A DNA stretch of 64,000 nucleotides from Saccharopolyspora erythraea NRRL 2338 (lineage in GTDB: Bacteria > Actinomycetota > Actinomycetes > Mycobacteriales > Pseudonocardiaceae): positions 1,039,584 through 1,103,583 of the forward strand of contig NC_009142.1 in the NCBI RefSeq assembly GCF_000062885.1, read 5' to 3'. Positions 17,689 through 26,294 of this stretch are shown one piece after another. The stretch's first letter is position 1, and the number at the start of each line of letters is the position of its first letter. A model generated the notes under the pieces. It was not told the DNA's origin, ran no database searches, and was given only the letters and a program-made list of their open reading frames with translations. A program made the translations under genes and the position numbers.

Positions 17689-20244
17689 ATGAGAGACGGC
17701 TCGAGGGAAGCGAATTCGGCGTATCGCCGTCGCCCGAGCAGGTTCGGCGTGTACCTGGGAGTCGCGACGCTGGCGGCGGCCACCGTCGTGGCCGACGCCG
17801 GCCTGAGCCCCGAAGCGGCGTTCGCGCAGCGCAACGCGGCCGCGCGGGGCGCTGTCGGCTGGGACACCTACCGCGACGTCAACGGGCTGACGCAGCTCCG
17901 CGGGGGTGAGCAGAGCAGGCAGTTCTCCAGCTTCGCCCGGGACGGCAGCAACAACGACGGATTCCAGGGCACCTTCTCCTGCCTGCGCACCTGGCAGCGC
18001 GGTTGCGTGATCGCCGAGCACTCCGGGCCGGGCGAGATCTCCTCGATCTGGTTCACCCGGGAGCCCTGGGGCGACGTCACCGGCACCGGCAACATCGTCA
18101 TCGAGCTCGACGGCAGGGTGGTGCTCGACCGGCCGCTGATCGACGTGGTCACCGGGCGGGTCGGCGGACCGTTCCAGTGGCCGCTGGTCGGCAACGCCGA
18201 CGACGCCTCCGGCGGCGCGGTCATCAAGGTCCCGATGCCCTACCGGGAGTCGATGCGGGTGACCGTGCAGAACAACCCGTACTTCTACCACGTCAACACC
18301 CGCACCTTCCCCGACAGCAACGGTGTGCAGACGTTCAACCCCGCCGACGGCGCATCTGACGTCCTGCGCAGGCTGCGCGGCTTCGGCGTCGCCGACCCGA
18401 AGCCGTCGGCCCCGGGGGCGCGGCCCACCCGCCGCGACTTCGAACTCGCGCCCGGTGCGTCGGTGCGGGTCGCCGAGCTCAGCGGGCCCGCGCAGATCAA
18501 CCAGCTCCGGGTGCGCCTGCCGCAGGTGCTGGCCAGCCCGCAGGTCGTCGACGACGGCATGGCCTACGGCCAGGGCGGCGGCAGCCGCTTCCGGATGGCG
18601 GTGCACCCGGGCAACCAGGGCATCCGGGTGATCCGGCGCTACGACCCGCAGATCGCCTACCAGGTCGCGCGCATGAACGTCGACGGCGTGCCCGCGGGGG
18701 AGTGGCGCAGCGGGGCGGCCGCGCCCGGCGCCTGGGGCGTGCAGATCATCGAGGTGCCGCCCGCGCTGACCGCGGGCAAGTCCTCGGTCGAGATCGCCAA
18801 CCAGTTCCTGTCCTCCTCGCTGGACGTCAACGAGTTCCGCTACGACGTCCACAGCAAGGTGAACGGGGAGTGGGTGCGCACCGACGTGCTCGACCTCGGC
18901 CCGGCCCACCCGGGTGAGGAGGCCGCGCACGGGTACCGCATCGACAACCCGGTGTTCGCGCGGTCCAAGCTGGTCGGCCGCTACGGGTTCCCGCCCGACC
19001 AGGTCGCGGCGTCCGACGCGATGCTGGAGACGACGCGGGTGCGCATCACCTTCGACGGCAGGACCACTGTGGACGCCCCGATCGGCGAGTTCTTCGGCAC
19101 CGGTCTCGGCGAGCACGACGTGCGGACCATGATGAGCTCGGTCGACCCCGGCCTCGACGGCTGGTACACCGCCTGGTGGCCGATGCCGTTCAGCCGGAAC
19201 GCCACCGTCGAGATCGTCAACACCGGAGGAGCCGTGGTCAGGGGCGCGACCGCCGAGGTGGTCAGCGCGCCGATGGAGATCGGGACCAACACCGGCTACT
19301 TCCACGCCACGCACCGGCGGGCCCCCACGACCCCGGGCCAGGACTGGACGTTCGTCGACGCCAAGGGCGCGGGCACCTTCTACGGCGTCACGCACACCAT
19401 GCGGGGGCTGATCCCGCCAGGGATGAGGAGCGCCGCGCGGCCGCTCTCGGTGGAGAACCAGGCAGCGGCCAACCAGCGCAACTACCTGGAGGGCGACGAG
19501 CGCTTCTACGTCAACGGGTCGTCGAGCCCGGCCTGGCACGGCACCGGCAGCGAGGACTACTACGAGGCCGGGTGGTACTTCCGCGACGGCACGACGTTCT
19601 CGATGCCGCTGGCGGGCAACCCGTCGCACGAGCTGAACGCCGACGGCTGCCGCTACGACTGCACCGGCGCCTACCGGCTGATGGTGCCCGACGCGGTGCC
19701 CTTCGCCGACGGGCTGCTGGCCGGCATCGAGCACGGGCCGCTCAACGACGAGCCGGGCGACTACAGCTCGGTGGCCTACTGGTACGGCGGCCACCCCGCC
19801 GAGCAGCGGCTCACCGACGAGGTCGACCTCGCAGACCCGGCCAGCCGCGACCGGCACGGCTACCGGGCGCAGGGCGAGGCTGTCGCGTCGCTGAACGCAA
19901 CCTACGAGGGCGGGCGCAACCCGTCGCCGATGACCAGGGCAACCACGACCGCGACCGGCCCGATCAGCTTCGACGTGGCGGTCGACGCGAACGGCGAGGG
20001 CGTGCGGCTGCGGCGGCTCGGCGACCAGCAGAACGCCTACCAGGCCGTGGACGTGCGGATCGACGGCCAGCCCGCCGGGCGCTGGCTGCAGCCGCTGGGC
20101 AACCCGCACCACCGGTGGCTCGAGGACGAGTTCGACGTGGCGCCTGGCCTGACCGACGGCAAGCAGTCGGTGCGGGTGGAGCTGTTCCCGGTCCAGGGAG
20201 CACCCGCCTGGTCGGCCTCGAAGTATTCGGTCTACTCGCGCTAG
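17689..20244 (+). CDS. Secreted GH172-family (DUF2961) glycoside hydrolase
   Basis: An 851-residue exported enzyme. A twin-Arg-less basic N-terminus and hydrophobic core (VYLGVATLAAATVVADAGL) lead to a cleavage site at AFA. The body matches DUF2961: SSFARDGSNNDGFQ, GPGEISSIWFTREPWGDVTG, GGPFQWPLVG, GWYTAWWPMPFSRNATVEIV, YLEGDERFYVNG near residue 600 and HGTGSEDYYEAGWYF with Glu622. The last 130 residues form an extra beta-sandwich-like region. Characterised GH172 members act on D-arabinofuranosyl or fructofuranosyl linkages, including mycobacterial D-arabinan. The flanking pentose transporter, isomerase and kinase fit release of D-arabinose; that substrate is inferred. Confidence 0.88.
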   Translation: MRDGSREANSAYRRRPSRFGVYLGVATLAAATVVADAGLSPEAAFAQRNAAARGAVGWDTYRDVNGLTQLRGGEQSRQFSSFARDGSNNDGFQGTFSCLRTWQRGCVIAEHSGPGEISSIWFTREPWGDVTGTGNIVIELDGRVVLDRPLIDVVTGRVGGPFQWPLVGNADDASGGAVIKVPMPYRESMRVTVQNNPYFYHVNTRTFPDSNGVQTFNPADGASDVLRRLRGFGVADPKPSAPGARPTRRDFELAPGASVRVAELSGPAQINQLRVRLPQVLASPQVVDDGMAYGQGGGSRFRMAVHPGNQGIRVIRRYDPQIAYQVARMNVDGVPAGEWRSGAAAPGAWGVQIIEVPPALTAGKSSVEIANQFLSSSLDVNEFRYDVHSKVNGEWVRTDVLDLGPAHPGEEAAHGYRIDNPVFARSKLVGRYGFPPDQVAASDAMLETTRVRITFDGRTTVDAPIGEFFGTGLGEHDVRTMMSSVDPGLDGWYTAWWPMPFSRNATVEIVNTGGAVVRGATAEVVSAPMEIGTNTGYFHATHRRAPTTPGQDWTFVDAKGAGTFYGVTHTMRGLIPPGMRSAARPLSVENQAAANQRNYLEGDERFYVNGSSSPAWHGTGSEDYYEAGWYFRDGTTFSMPLAGNPSHELNADGCRYDCTGAYRLMVPDAVPFADGLLAGIEHGPLNDEPGDYSSVAYWYGGHPAEQRLTDEVDLADPASRDRHGYRAQGEAVASLNATYEGGRNPSPMTRATTTATGPISFDVAVDANGEGVRLRRLGDQQNAYQAVDVRIDGQPAGRWLQPLGNPHHRWLEDEFDVAPGLTDGKQSVRVELFPVQGAPAWSASKYSVYSR

Positions 20245-20265
20245 GGGTGGCTGGATGAGCGCGTT

Positions 20266-20299
20266 GAAGGGGCGTCCCCGGCGCCGGGGGCGCCCCTTC
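20266..20299 (+). terminator. Terminator after the GH172 gene
   Basis: A 17-bp near-perfect inverted repeat (left arm GAAGGGGCGTCCCCGGC, one G-U pair) with almost no loop begins 21 bp after the GH172 stop. Confidence 0.88.
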
Positions 20300-20366
20300 G
20301 TCCACATCCACCGGGCCCGTTTCCGCACGTGCGCCCTGCTGCGGCGGGCGCGGTCCTTCGAGTTGG

Positions 20367-20719
20367 TCAGAGCAGGTCGGTGCGGCGGGCGAACGCGTCG
20401 CGGAGCAGCGCGCTGACCGCGTCCGGGCGCAGCGCCGCGGTGGTGGGGGAGACCTCGCGGACGTAGCGCCCGGAACCGGTCAGCAGCCCTTCGGGGTCGT
20501 CGAGCAGCACACCTTTGTGGAACACCAGCCGCGCGCCCCCGGCCGTCGCGGCGACGCGCACACCCAGTGGGGCCAGTCGCCGTCGACGGCGAAGGTCAGC
20601 CGGCCCCACTTCACCGCGTGCTCCACGCGCGAGTCGGTGCCCAGGACGAGCGCCGCCAGCGCTCGCACCTGGGCACGCGTCTCCTCGTCGAGCCCGTCGA
20701 GCCACTCCCGCATCGCCAC
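20367..20719 (-). pseudogene. DUF1801-type protein gene, frameshifted
   Basis: Two overlapping minus-strand frames together encode one DUF1801-like protein of about 117 residues. The N-terminal part is MREWLDGLDEETRAQVRALA through WGRLTFAVDGDWPHWV. The C-terminal part, in the next frame, is VRVAATAGGARLVFHKGVLLDDPEGLLTGSGR. The frames join at GTGTGCGCG near 20560, where a 2-nt repeat slip would explain the break. The 5' frame runs on into Pro/Arg/Cys-rich sequence and stops at 20480. The gene starts 4 bp after the lacI stop, so it was cotranscribed with the regulator. A sequencing error cannot be excluded. Confidence 0.75.
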
Positions 20720-20723
20720 GGCG

Positions 20724-21719
20724 TCAGCTCCGGGAGCTGCTACCCCGCGTGACTAGGTGCGCCGACAGGGTGGTGGTCGAGGCGTCGGTGCGGTCGCCGC
20801 CGATGCGGCTGAGCAGCAGCTGCGCCCCCACGGCACCCATGTCGTAGGCGGGCTGGGAGACGACGGTCAGCGGCGGGTCGAGCAGCGTCGCCCACGGAGC
20901 GTCGTCGAAGGCCACCACGCCGACGTCGCGGCCGGCTCGCAGGCCGAGCTCGGCCATCGTCTCCAGCACGCCGACCGCCATGGCGTTGTTGGCCACCAGC
21001 ACCGCTTCCGGCCGCGGGTCCTGGGTGAGCAGCGACCGCGCCGCCTCCTTCGCGCCCGCGGCCTTGAACTCGCAGCGCCGGACCAGGTCGTCGGAGACGG
21101 TCCGGCCCGCCTCGCGCAGGCCGTCCTGGTAGCCGGCGAGGCGGTCGTCGGCGGTGAGCACACCGGTGGGGCCGGTGATGCAGGCGATGTCGCGGTAGCC
21201 CTGCGCGCTGAGATGCAGCGCGGCATCCCGGGCCGCGTCGCGGCTGTCCACCAGGACCGTGTCGCCGAAGGAGTTCGGCAGCGGCCGGTCCAGCGCCACC
21301 ACCGGCGTCCCGTGCGTGCGGAGCAGGTCGGCGCTGTCGCCCGCGCCGGCCGGGGACAGCAGCACCCCGGCCACCCGCTCCTGCAGCGCGACGTCGATGT
21401 ACTCGCGCTCCTTGTCCGGTTCGTCATCGGAGTTGCACAGCACGACCGAGTACCCCGCGGAGTGCGCCACGTCCTCCACACCGCGCGAGATCGCGGTGAA
21501 GAAGGGGTTCTCCACGTCGGAGATGATCAGCGCCAGCACCGCTGTCTCCTGCTTGCGCAGGTTGCGGGCCGGGCCGTTGGGCCGGTAGCCCAGTTCGTCG
21601 GCCGCCGCCAGCACCCGGGCGGCCAGTTCCGGATCGACCGTGCTCTTGCCGTTGAGCGCCCGGGACACGGTCGCGGTGGAGACCCCCGCGCGGGTCGCCA
21701 CGTCACTGATCGTCGCCAC
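20724..21719 (-). CDS. LacI/GalR-family transcriptional regulator of the sugar locus
   Basis: A 331-residue LacI-type repressor: the N-terminal helix-turn-helix ATISDVATRAGVSTATVSRA, the hinge ELGYRPNGPARNLR, then a sugar-binding domain (ALIISDVENPFFTAISRGVE, GYRDIACITGPTGVLTADDR, VGVVAFDDAPWATLLDPPLT). Two matching operators lie in the window, one in its own divergent promoter region and one before the ABC transporter. This makes it the presumed autoregulated sugar-responsive repressor of both operons. A TATAAC sequence on the minus strand at 21778-21783 is a plausible -10 for it, so the operator at 21798 would overlap its promoter. Confidence 0.93.
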   Translation of the reverse strand: MATISDVATRAGVSTATVSRALNGKSTVDPELAARVLAAADELGYRPNGPARNLRKQETAVLALIISDVENPFFTAISRGVEDVAHSAGYSVVLCNSDDEPDKEREYIDVALQERVAGVLLSPAGAGDSADLLRTHGTPVVALDRPLPNSFGDTVLVDSRDAARDAALHLSAQGYRDIACITGPTGVLTADDRLAGYQDGLREAGRTVSDDLVRRCEFKAAGAKEAARSLLTQDPRPEAVLVANNAMAVGVLETMAELGLRAGRDVGVVAFDDAPWATLLDPPLTVVSQPAYDMGAVGAQLLLSRIGGDRTDASTTTLSAHLVTRGSSSRS

Positions 21720-21765
21720 CGTTCCTCCCGTTGTCCTCTTCCCGCGTGATCACCGGGCGTCAGCC

Positions 21766-21795
21766 TTGACAGCCCGTGTTATACGAGAATAGCGT
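21766..21795 (+). promoter_or_regulatory. Sigma70-type promoter of the isomerase-kinase operon
   Basis: TTGACA (21766-21771), an 18-bp spacer and TAGCGT (21790-21795), identical in both hexamers and spacing to the promoter at 13330. The leader to the isomerase start would be about 165 nt, which is long and otherwise featureless. Confidence 0.75.
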
Positions 21796-21797
21796 CC

Positions 21798-21813
21798 GAG
21801 AAAACGATTGCTC
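21798..21813 (+). promoter_or_regulatory. LacI-type operator in the lacI/isomerase divergent region
   Basis: GAGAAAACGATTGCTC is a 16-bp palindrome with two mismatched pairs, a CG centre and an AAACGATT core. It abuts the -10 of the isomerase promoter and overlaps the likely lacI promoter, so it could control both directions. It is preceded by TAGCGTCCG exactly as at 13354. Confidence 0.8.
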
Positions 21814-21968
21814 ATAGCTCGTACGGCGCATTGTGAAAAACCTTCCCGTTCGAGTGGCCGCCACCGGGGAGTCGCGGGCGTCCGGGGCGCAGGTCGTCTG
21901 CGATCCCTCCCCGCCGTCGTGCTCTCAGCAGTCAACGCCGCCTGTCTGGAAGAACTTGGGAGGAACCC

Positions 21969-23384
21969 GTGGCTCGCATCGGTGTCATCAGCATCTCCGA
22001 CGGGCGTGACCATGTGCACGCGCGGAACTCGGAGTTCATCCAGTCCAAGCAGGACGAACTCGTCCGGTCGCTGAAGCAGGCCGGGCACGAGGTCGTCGTG
22101 GGCGACGACCTGGTCGCCACCAACACCCTGGCCACCTCGGTGGCGCGCAAGGTCGCCGCCTCCGAGGTCGACGTCACCGTCTTCTACTACGCAGTCTGGG
22201 CCTTCCCGCACTTCACGATGCTGGCAGCCGACGCAACCCGCAGCCCGCTGGTGCTGGTCGCCAGCACCGACCCCACCGAGCCCGGCCTGGTCGGCATGCT
22301 CGCGGCGGGCGGCGCGCTCGACCAGATCGGCCGCTCGCACACCCGGGCGTGGGGCGCTCCGGACGACACCGAGCTGGCGGAGAAGATCAGCGTGCACGCC
22401 AGGGCGGCGGCCGCGGTCTCGGCCCTGCACGGCTCCACCTTCGGCCGCTTCGGCGGCCGTCCGATGGGCATGAACACCGCGGTGGCCAACACCGACCAGT
22501 GGCAGCGCCAGTTCGGCATCGACGTCGAGGAGATCGACCAGTACGAGCTGGTCCTGCGCGCGGAGAAGGCCGACGAGGCCGAGGCCAAGCACGCCCGCGA
22601 GTGGATCGAGCGCCACGCCGCCGGGGTGCACTACGACGGCAAGAAGCTCACCCCGGAGCTGCTGGAGCGCCAGATCCGCTCCTACATGGCGGTCCGGGAC
22701 ATCATCGCCGAGCGCAACCTGGACTTCTCCGGCATCAAGGGCCAGCCCGAGCTCACCGAGCACTTCGCCACCATGGACGTCACCGAGGCGTTCCTCAACG
22801 ACCCCTACGACTGGAACGGTCCGAAGAAGACCCACGTCTGCGCCACCGAGGCCGACATGGACGGGGCGCTGACGATGCAGATCTTCAAGAGCATCGCCGA
22901 GACCCCGGTCCTGTTCGCCGACGTCCGCCACTACCACGCCGACCGCGACATCTGGGACCTGTGCAACTCCGGCCAGCACGCCACCTGGTTCGCCGCGCGC
23001 AGCGACGACCCGGCGGAGAACCTGGCGAAGGTCAACTTCTACCCGGAGGTGTTCTTCTTCCCGGCGGGCGGCGCCTCGGTCCAGCACATCGCCGCTCCCG
23101 GCCAGATGACGCTCGGCAGGCTGACGCGCGAGGACGGCCAGTACCGGCTCCAGCTCATGCTCGGCGAGTTCGAGAGCTACGACGAGGCCACCAACAAGGT
23201 GCTGATGGACCAGTCGACGCCGGAGTGGCCGCACGCCTTCGCACGGCTCGACGCGCCGGGCGAGGTGTTCCTGTCGAAGTTCGGCGCCAACCACATCCAC
23301 GCCATCCCGGGCGACCACCGCGCCGCGCTGCGCGCCGTCACCGAGCAGCTCGGTATCCGTCTCGACGAGTGGACCCGCGGCTGA
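21969..23384 (+). CDS. L-fucose/D-arabinose isomerase-like protein
   Basis: A 471-residue member of the FucI/AraA isomerase superfamily, which interconverts aldoses and ketoses with Mn2+. Homology signs are the N-terminal Rossmann-like part (ARIGVISISDGRDHVHARN), VFYYAVWAFPHFTMLAADA, GRFGGRPMGMNTAVANTDQW, and the C-terminal metal/substrate region with ATEADMDGALTMQIFK, WDLCNSGQHATWFA and NHIHAIPGDH. FucI-type enzymes commonly accept both L-fucose and D-arabinose. The pentulokinase-like partner downstream and no visible aldolase favour D-arabinose to D-ribulose, by inference. The GTG start follows GGGAGGAAC. It is the first gene of a LacI-controlled operon. Confidence 0.85.
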   Translation: MARIGVISISDGRDHVHARNSEFIQSKQDELVRSLKQAGHEVVVGDDLVATNTLATSVARKVAASEVDVTVFYYAVWAFPHFTMLAADATRSPLVLVASTDPTEPGLVGMLAAGGALDQIGRSHTRAWGAPDDTELAEKISVHARAAAAVSALHGSTFGRFGGRPMGMNTAVANTDQWQRQFGIDVEEIDQYELVLRAEKADEAEAKHAREWIERHAAGVHYDGKKLTPELLERQIRSYMAVRDIIAERNLDFSGIKGQPELTEHFATMDVTEAFLNDPYDWNGPKKTHVCATEADMDGALTMQIFKSIAETPVLFADVRHYHADRDIWDLCNSGQHATWFAARSDDPAENLAKVNFYPEVFFFPAGGASVQHIAAPGQMTLGRLTREDGQYRLQLMLGEFESYDEATNKVLMDQSTPEWPHAFARLDAPGEVFLSKFGANHIHAIPGDHRAALRAVTEQLGIRLDEWTRG

Positions 23385-23472
23385 CGCATCCTCGTAGCCG
23401 AACCGGTCCGGCCGCGACGCGTCCCAGCCGGACCGGCTCACCCACCGGCCACCACCAGGAGAGGACTTCGCG

Positions 23473-24963
23473 ATGGCCGAAACAGTGCTGCTCGGCATCG
23501 ACATCGGCACGTCGAGCTCCAAGGGCGTGCTGGTCACCGCCGACGGGCGCGTCGTCGCCCGGGCGACCAAGCCGCACGAGACCTCCTACCCGCACCCGGG
23601 CTGGGTCGAGCACGACGCCGAGGACGTGTGGTGGGCCGACTTCCGGGCGCTGGTGTCCGAGCTGCTGCCCGCGGTCGAGGGCCGCACGCTGGCCGGCCTT
23701 GGCGTCAGCGGCATCGGGCCGGTGCTGCTGCCCGCCGACGGCGACGGCAACCCGCTGCGCCCGGCGATCCTCTACGGCGTCGACACCCGGGCCACCGAGC
23801 AGATCGCCGCGCTGACCGAGGAGCTGGGCGCCGACGAGATCCTGCGGCGCGGCGGGTCGGCGCTGAGCAGCCAGGCGGTCGGGCCGAAGATCCGCTGGCT
23901 CGCCGAGCACGAGCCCGAGACCTACCGGCGCACCGAGATGCTGCTGATGTGCAGCTCGTACCTGGTGCACCGGCTGACCGGGCGCTACGTGCTCGACCAC
24001 CACTCGGCCAGCCAGTGCGACCCGCTCTACGACCTGGCCGCGCGGGACTGGTCGGCGCAATGGGCGGCGCGGGTCGCCCCGGACCTGCCGCTGCCGGAGC
24101 TGGCCTGGCCGACCGAGGTCGTCGGCCACGTGGGCGCGCGGGCCGCGGCCGAGACCGGGCTGCCCGAGGGCCTGCCGGTCACCGCGGGCACCGTCGACGC
24201 CTGGGCGGAGGCGACCAGCGTCGGCGTCCGCAAGCCCGGCGACGTGATGCTGATGTACGGCACGACGATGTTCTTCGTGCAGGTCCTCACCGACCCGCAC
24301 CCGCATCCGGCGCTGTGGGGCACGTGCGGGGCGTTCCCGGACACCTACACCCTCGCGGCCGGGATGGCGACCTCCGGCGCGGTCACCGACTGGCTGCGCA
24401 AGCTGGTGGACGGCGAGTTCGCCGATCTGGTCGAGCAGGCGGCGCAGGCGCCCGCGGGCAGCCGAGGTCTGTTGCTGCTGCCCTACTTCGCCGGCGAGCG
24501 CACGCCGATCTTCGACCCGGACGCCAGGGGCATCCTCGCGGGCCTGACGACCAGCCACGGGCGCGGCGAGCTCTACCGGGCAGCGCTCGAGGGCATCGCA
24601 TACGGCGTCCGGCACAACCTCGAAGCGATGAGCGAGGCCGGCGGCACCGCGGGCAGGCTGGTCGCGGTCGGCGGCGGCACGCAGGGCGGCCTGTGGACGC
24701 AGATCGTCTCCGACGTCACCGGGCAGGAGCAGCAGGTGCCGGGCGAGACGGTCGGCGCCGCCTTCGGCGACGCGCTGCTCGCCGGCGTCGGCACCGGGGC
24801 CGCCGTCGCGCCCGACGAGTGGAACCCGATCGCCACCACCGTCCGGCCGAACCCGGCCAACCACGACCGCTACGACGCCTTCTACCGCCACTACCGCGAC
24901 CTCTACGAGGCCACCACCGGCATCGCCCACTTCCTCGCCGAGGAGCAACGCGCCGCGGACTGA
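23473..24963 (+). CDS. FGGY-family pentulose kinase
   Basis: A 496-residue carbohydrate kinase of the xylulokinase/ribulokinase group: phosphate loop LLGIDIGTSSSKGVLVTADG at the N-terminus, then GVSGIGPVLLPADGDGNPLRPAILYGVDTR, LMYGTTMFFVQV, LLLPYFAGERTPIFDP and ALEGIAYGVRHNLEAM. It is 88 bp behind the isomerase gene with a strong AGGAGAGGA ribosome site, so it is probably cotranscribed. Expected job: phosphorylate the ketopentose made by the isomerase, giving a pentulose 5-phosphate for the pentose phosphate pathway. Annotated as xylulokinase-like; the real substrate (D-ribulose, D-xylulose or other) is open. Confidence 0.88.
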   Translation: MAETVLLGIDIGTSSSKGVLVTADGRVVARATKPHETSYPHPGWVEHDAEDVWWADFRALVSELLPAVEGRTLAGLGVSGIGPVLLPADGDGNPLRPAILYGVDTRATEQIAALTEELGADEILRRGGSALSSQAVGPKIRWLAEHEPETYRRTEMLLMCSSYLVHRLTGRYVLDHHSASQCDPLYDLAARDWSAQWAARVAPDLPLPELAWPTEVVGHVGARAAAETGLPEGLPVTAGTVDAWAEATSVGVRKPGDVMLMYGTTMFFVQVLTDPHPHPALWGTCGAFPDTYTLAAGMATSGAVTDWLRKLVDGEFADLVEQAAQAPAGSRGLLLLPYFAGERTPIFDPDARGILAGLTTSHGRGELYRAALEGIAYGVRHNLEAMSEAGGTAGRLVAVGGGTQGGLWTQIVSDVTGQEQQVPGETVGAAFGDALLAGVGTGAAVAPDEWNPIATTVRPNPANHDRYDAFYRHYRDLYEATTGIAHFLAEEQRAAD

Positions 24964-25033
24964 GGGGCGATCTTGTTAGGCTCGCTCCGTCTCCGCACCC
25001 TGTGCAGTGCGGCGGAGGGGGAGGGCAGATCCG

Positions 25034-25978
25034 ATGGCGGTGGCACGACGTGTCCTGGCGGCGGCGGTCGCCCTGCTCGCGCTGGCCGCCGCCGGATGCG
25101 CCCGCCCCGCGGCGTCCAGCACCGACGAGGCCCCTCCCGCGGCCGGGCGCGACCTCGGCGCCGCTCGCGTGCTGCGCGGCGAGGTCTACGCGCAGCGCGA
25201 CTCCGGCGCCCTGCAGCTCGACCTCTTCCTGCCGAAGCGCAGGTCAGGACCCGTGCCGCTGGTCGTGTACGCCCACGGCGGCGGCTGGGACGCGGGGGTG
25301 CGGACGCTGGACGCCGACCTGTCCACCACCGAGGCCCTGACCGCCGAGCGGCTGCTCGGGCACGGCTACGCGGTGGCCACTGTGGACTACCGGCTCACCG
25401 GCGTCGCGCAGGCTCCCGCCCAGGTCGTGGACGTGGCCGACGCGGTGCGCTGGCTCCAGCAGCGCGGCGGTGAGTGGGGCGTGGACGGCGACCGGGTCGT
25501 GCTGTGGGGCGCCTCCGCCGGTGGGCACCTCGTGTCGCAGCTCGCGGCTGTCGCCGGCGACCCGGGCAAGCCGGGAGGCGGGCTGACCGGCATCCGCGGG
25601 GTGCTGAACTGGTTCGGCCCGACCGACATGAGCGCCGAAGCCCAGGTCTCGCACCCGGAGCTGCGGGACTACTCGCAGCGCTCGGTCCGCAAACTGCTGG
25701 GCTGCGTGCCGCTGGAGTGCCCGGCGACGGCCGACGCGTCGAGCCCGATCAAGAACGTCTCCGGTGACGAACCGCCGTTCCTGATCCAGCAGGGGACCAG
25801 CGACTCGATCGTGCCGATCGACCAGAGCCTCGACTTCGCCGCGAAGCTGCGCGGCCTCGGCGTCGCCGTCGACATGCACCCGTACGAGGGGTTCGACCAC
25901 GGCTTCGGGCGCGGACCGCGCACGCCGCTCATCGTCGACACCGCCGTCGCCTTCGTCGACACCCACCTGGCGCGCTGA
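25034..25978 (+). CDS. Lipoprotein alpha/beta hydrolase (acyl-esterase-like)
   Basis: A 314-residue carbohydrate-esterase-like alpha/beta hydrolase exported as a lipoprotein (lipobox LAAAGC near residue 20). The oxyanion motif AHGGGW, the nucleophile elbow GASAGGH, an Asp in GTSDSIVPIDQ and a His in GFDHGFG complete the catalytic set. It belongs to the BD-FAE/acetyl-esterase type that removes acyl groups from polysaccharides. The ATG follows GGAGGGGGAGGG and lies 70 bp after the kinase gene, so it may share the sugar operon. A role in deacylating the polymer attacked by the GH172 enzyme is inferred from context only. Confidence 0.85.
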   Translation: MAVARRVLAAAVALLALAAAGCARPAASSTDEAPPAAGRDLGAARVLRGEVYAQRDSGALQLDLFLPKRRSGPVPLVVYAHGGGWDAGVRTLDADLSTTEALTAERLLGHGYAVATVDYRLTGVAQAPAQVVDVADAVRWLQQRGGEWGVDGDRVVLWGASAGGHLVSQLAAVAGDPGKPGGGLTGIRGVLNWFGPTDMSAEAQVSHPELRDYSQRSVRKLLGCVPLECPATADASSPIKNVSGDEPPFLIQQGTSDSIVPIDQSLDFAAKLRGLGVAVDMHPYEGFDHGFGRGPRTPLIVDTAVAFVDTHLAR

Positions 25979-26294
25979 GCACCGGCGGCGGCGCGTGCGC
26001 CGCCATCGGCGGTGGCCGCGAGCCGGGGTCGTGCTCCCGGGGCAGGTAGGCGCGGCGCTTTGCGCACAGGGTTCGTCTCGCCTCCGTCACCACCGCCGTG
26101 TCGGACGTCGTCCTACCCGCCGTTGCCGTCGGCACGCCCGCTCCAACCGGCGTGTCGGGCGGTACCTGTCCGCCGTTGCCGTGCCCACCACCGCCGTGTC
26201 CACCGCTGCCTGACCACGTCGACCGGCTCGCCGCGCTGCCTACCTCGACTTCGGGCCCACCGCTGCCTGCCCCGCCTTCGGCGGGTCCGATCCC
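25979..26294. other. Gene-free, GC-rich interval after the esterase
   Basis: About 315 bp with repeated CCGCCGTTGCCG-type units and no independent gene. Read in the rmuC frame beyond its TAG stop, it stays open for more than 100 codons as Gly/Ser-rich sequence; this is described in the findings. Confidence 0.4.

Noticed and set aside
17479..20328. Very long open frame on the minus strand opposite the GH172 gene
   Set aside because: It is the mirror of a real, well-conserved plus-strand gene; stop-free antisense frames are expected at this GC content.
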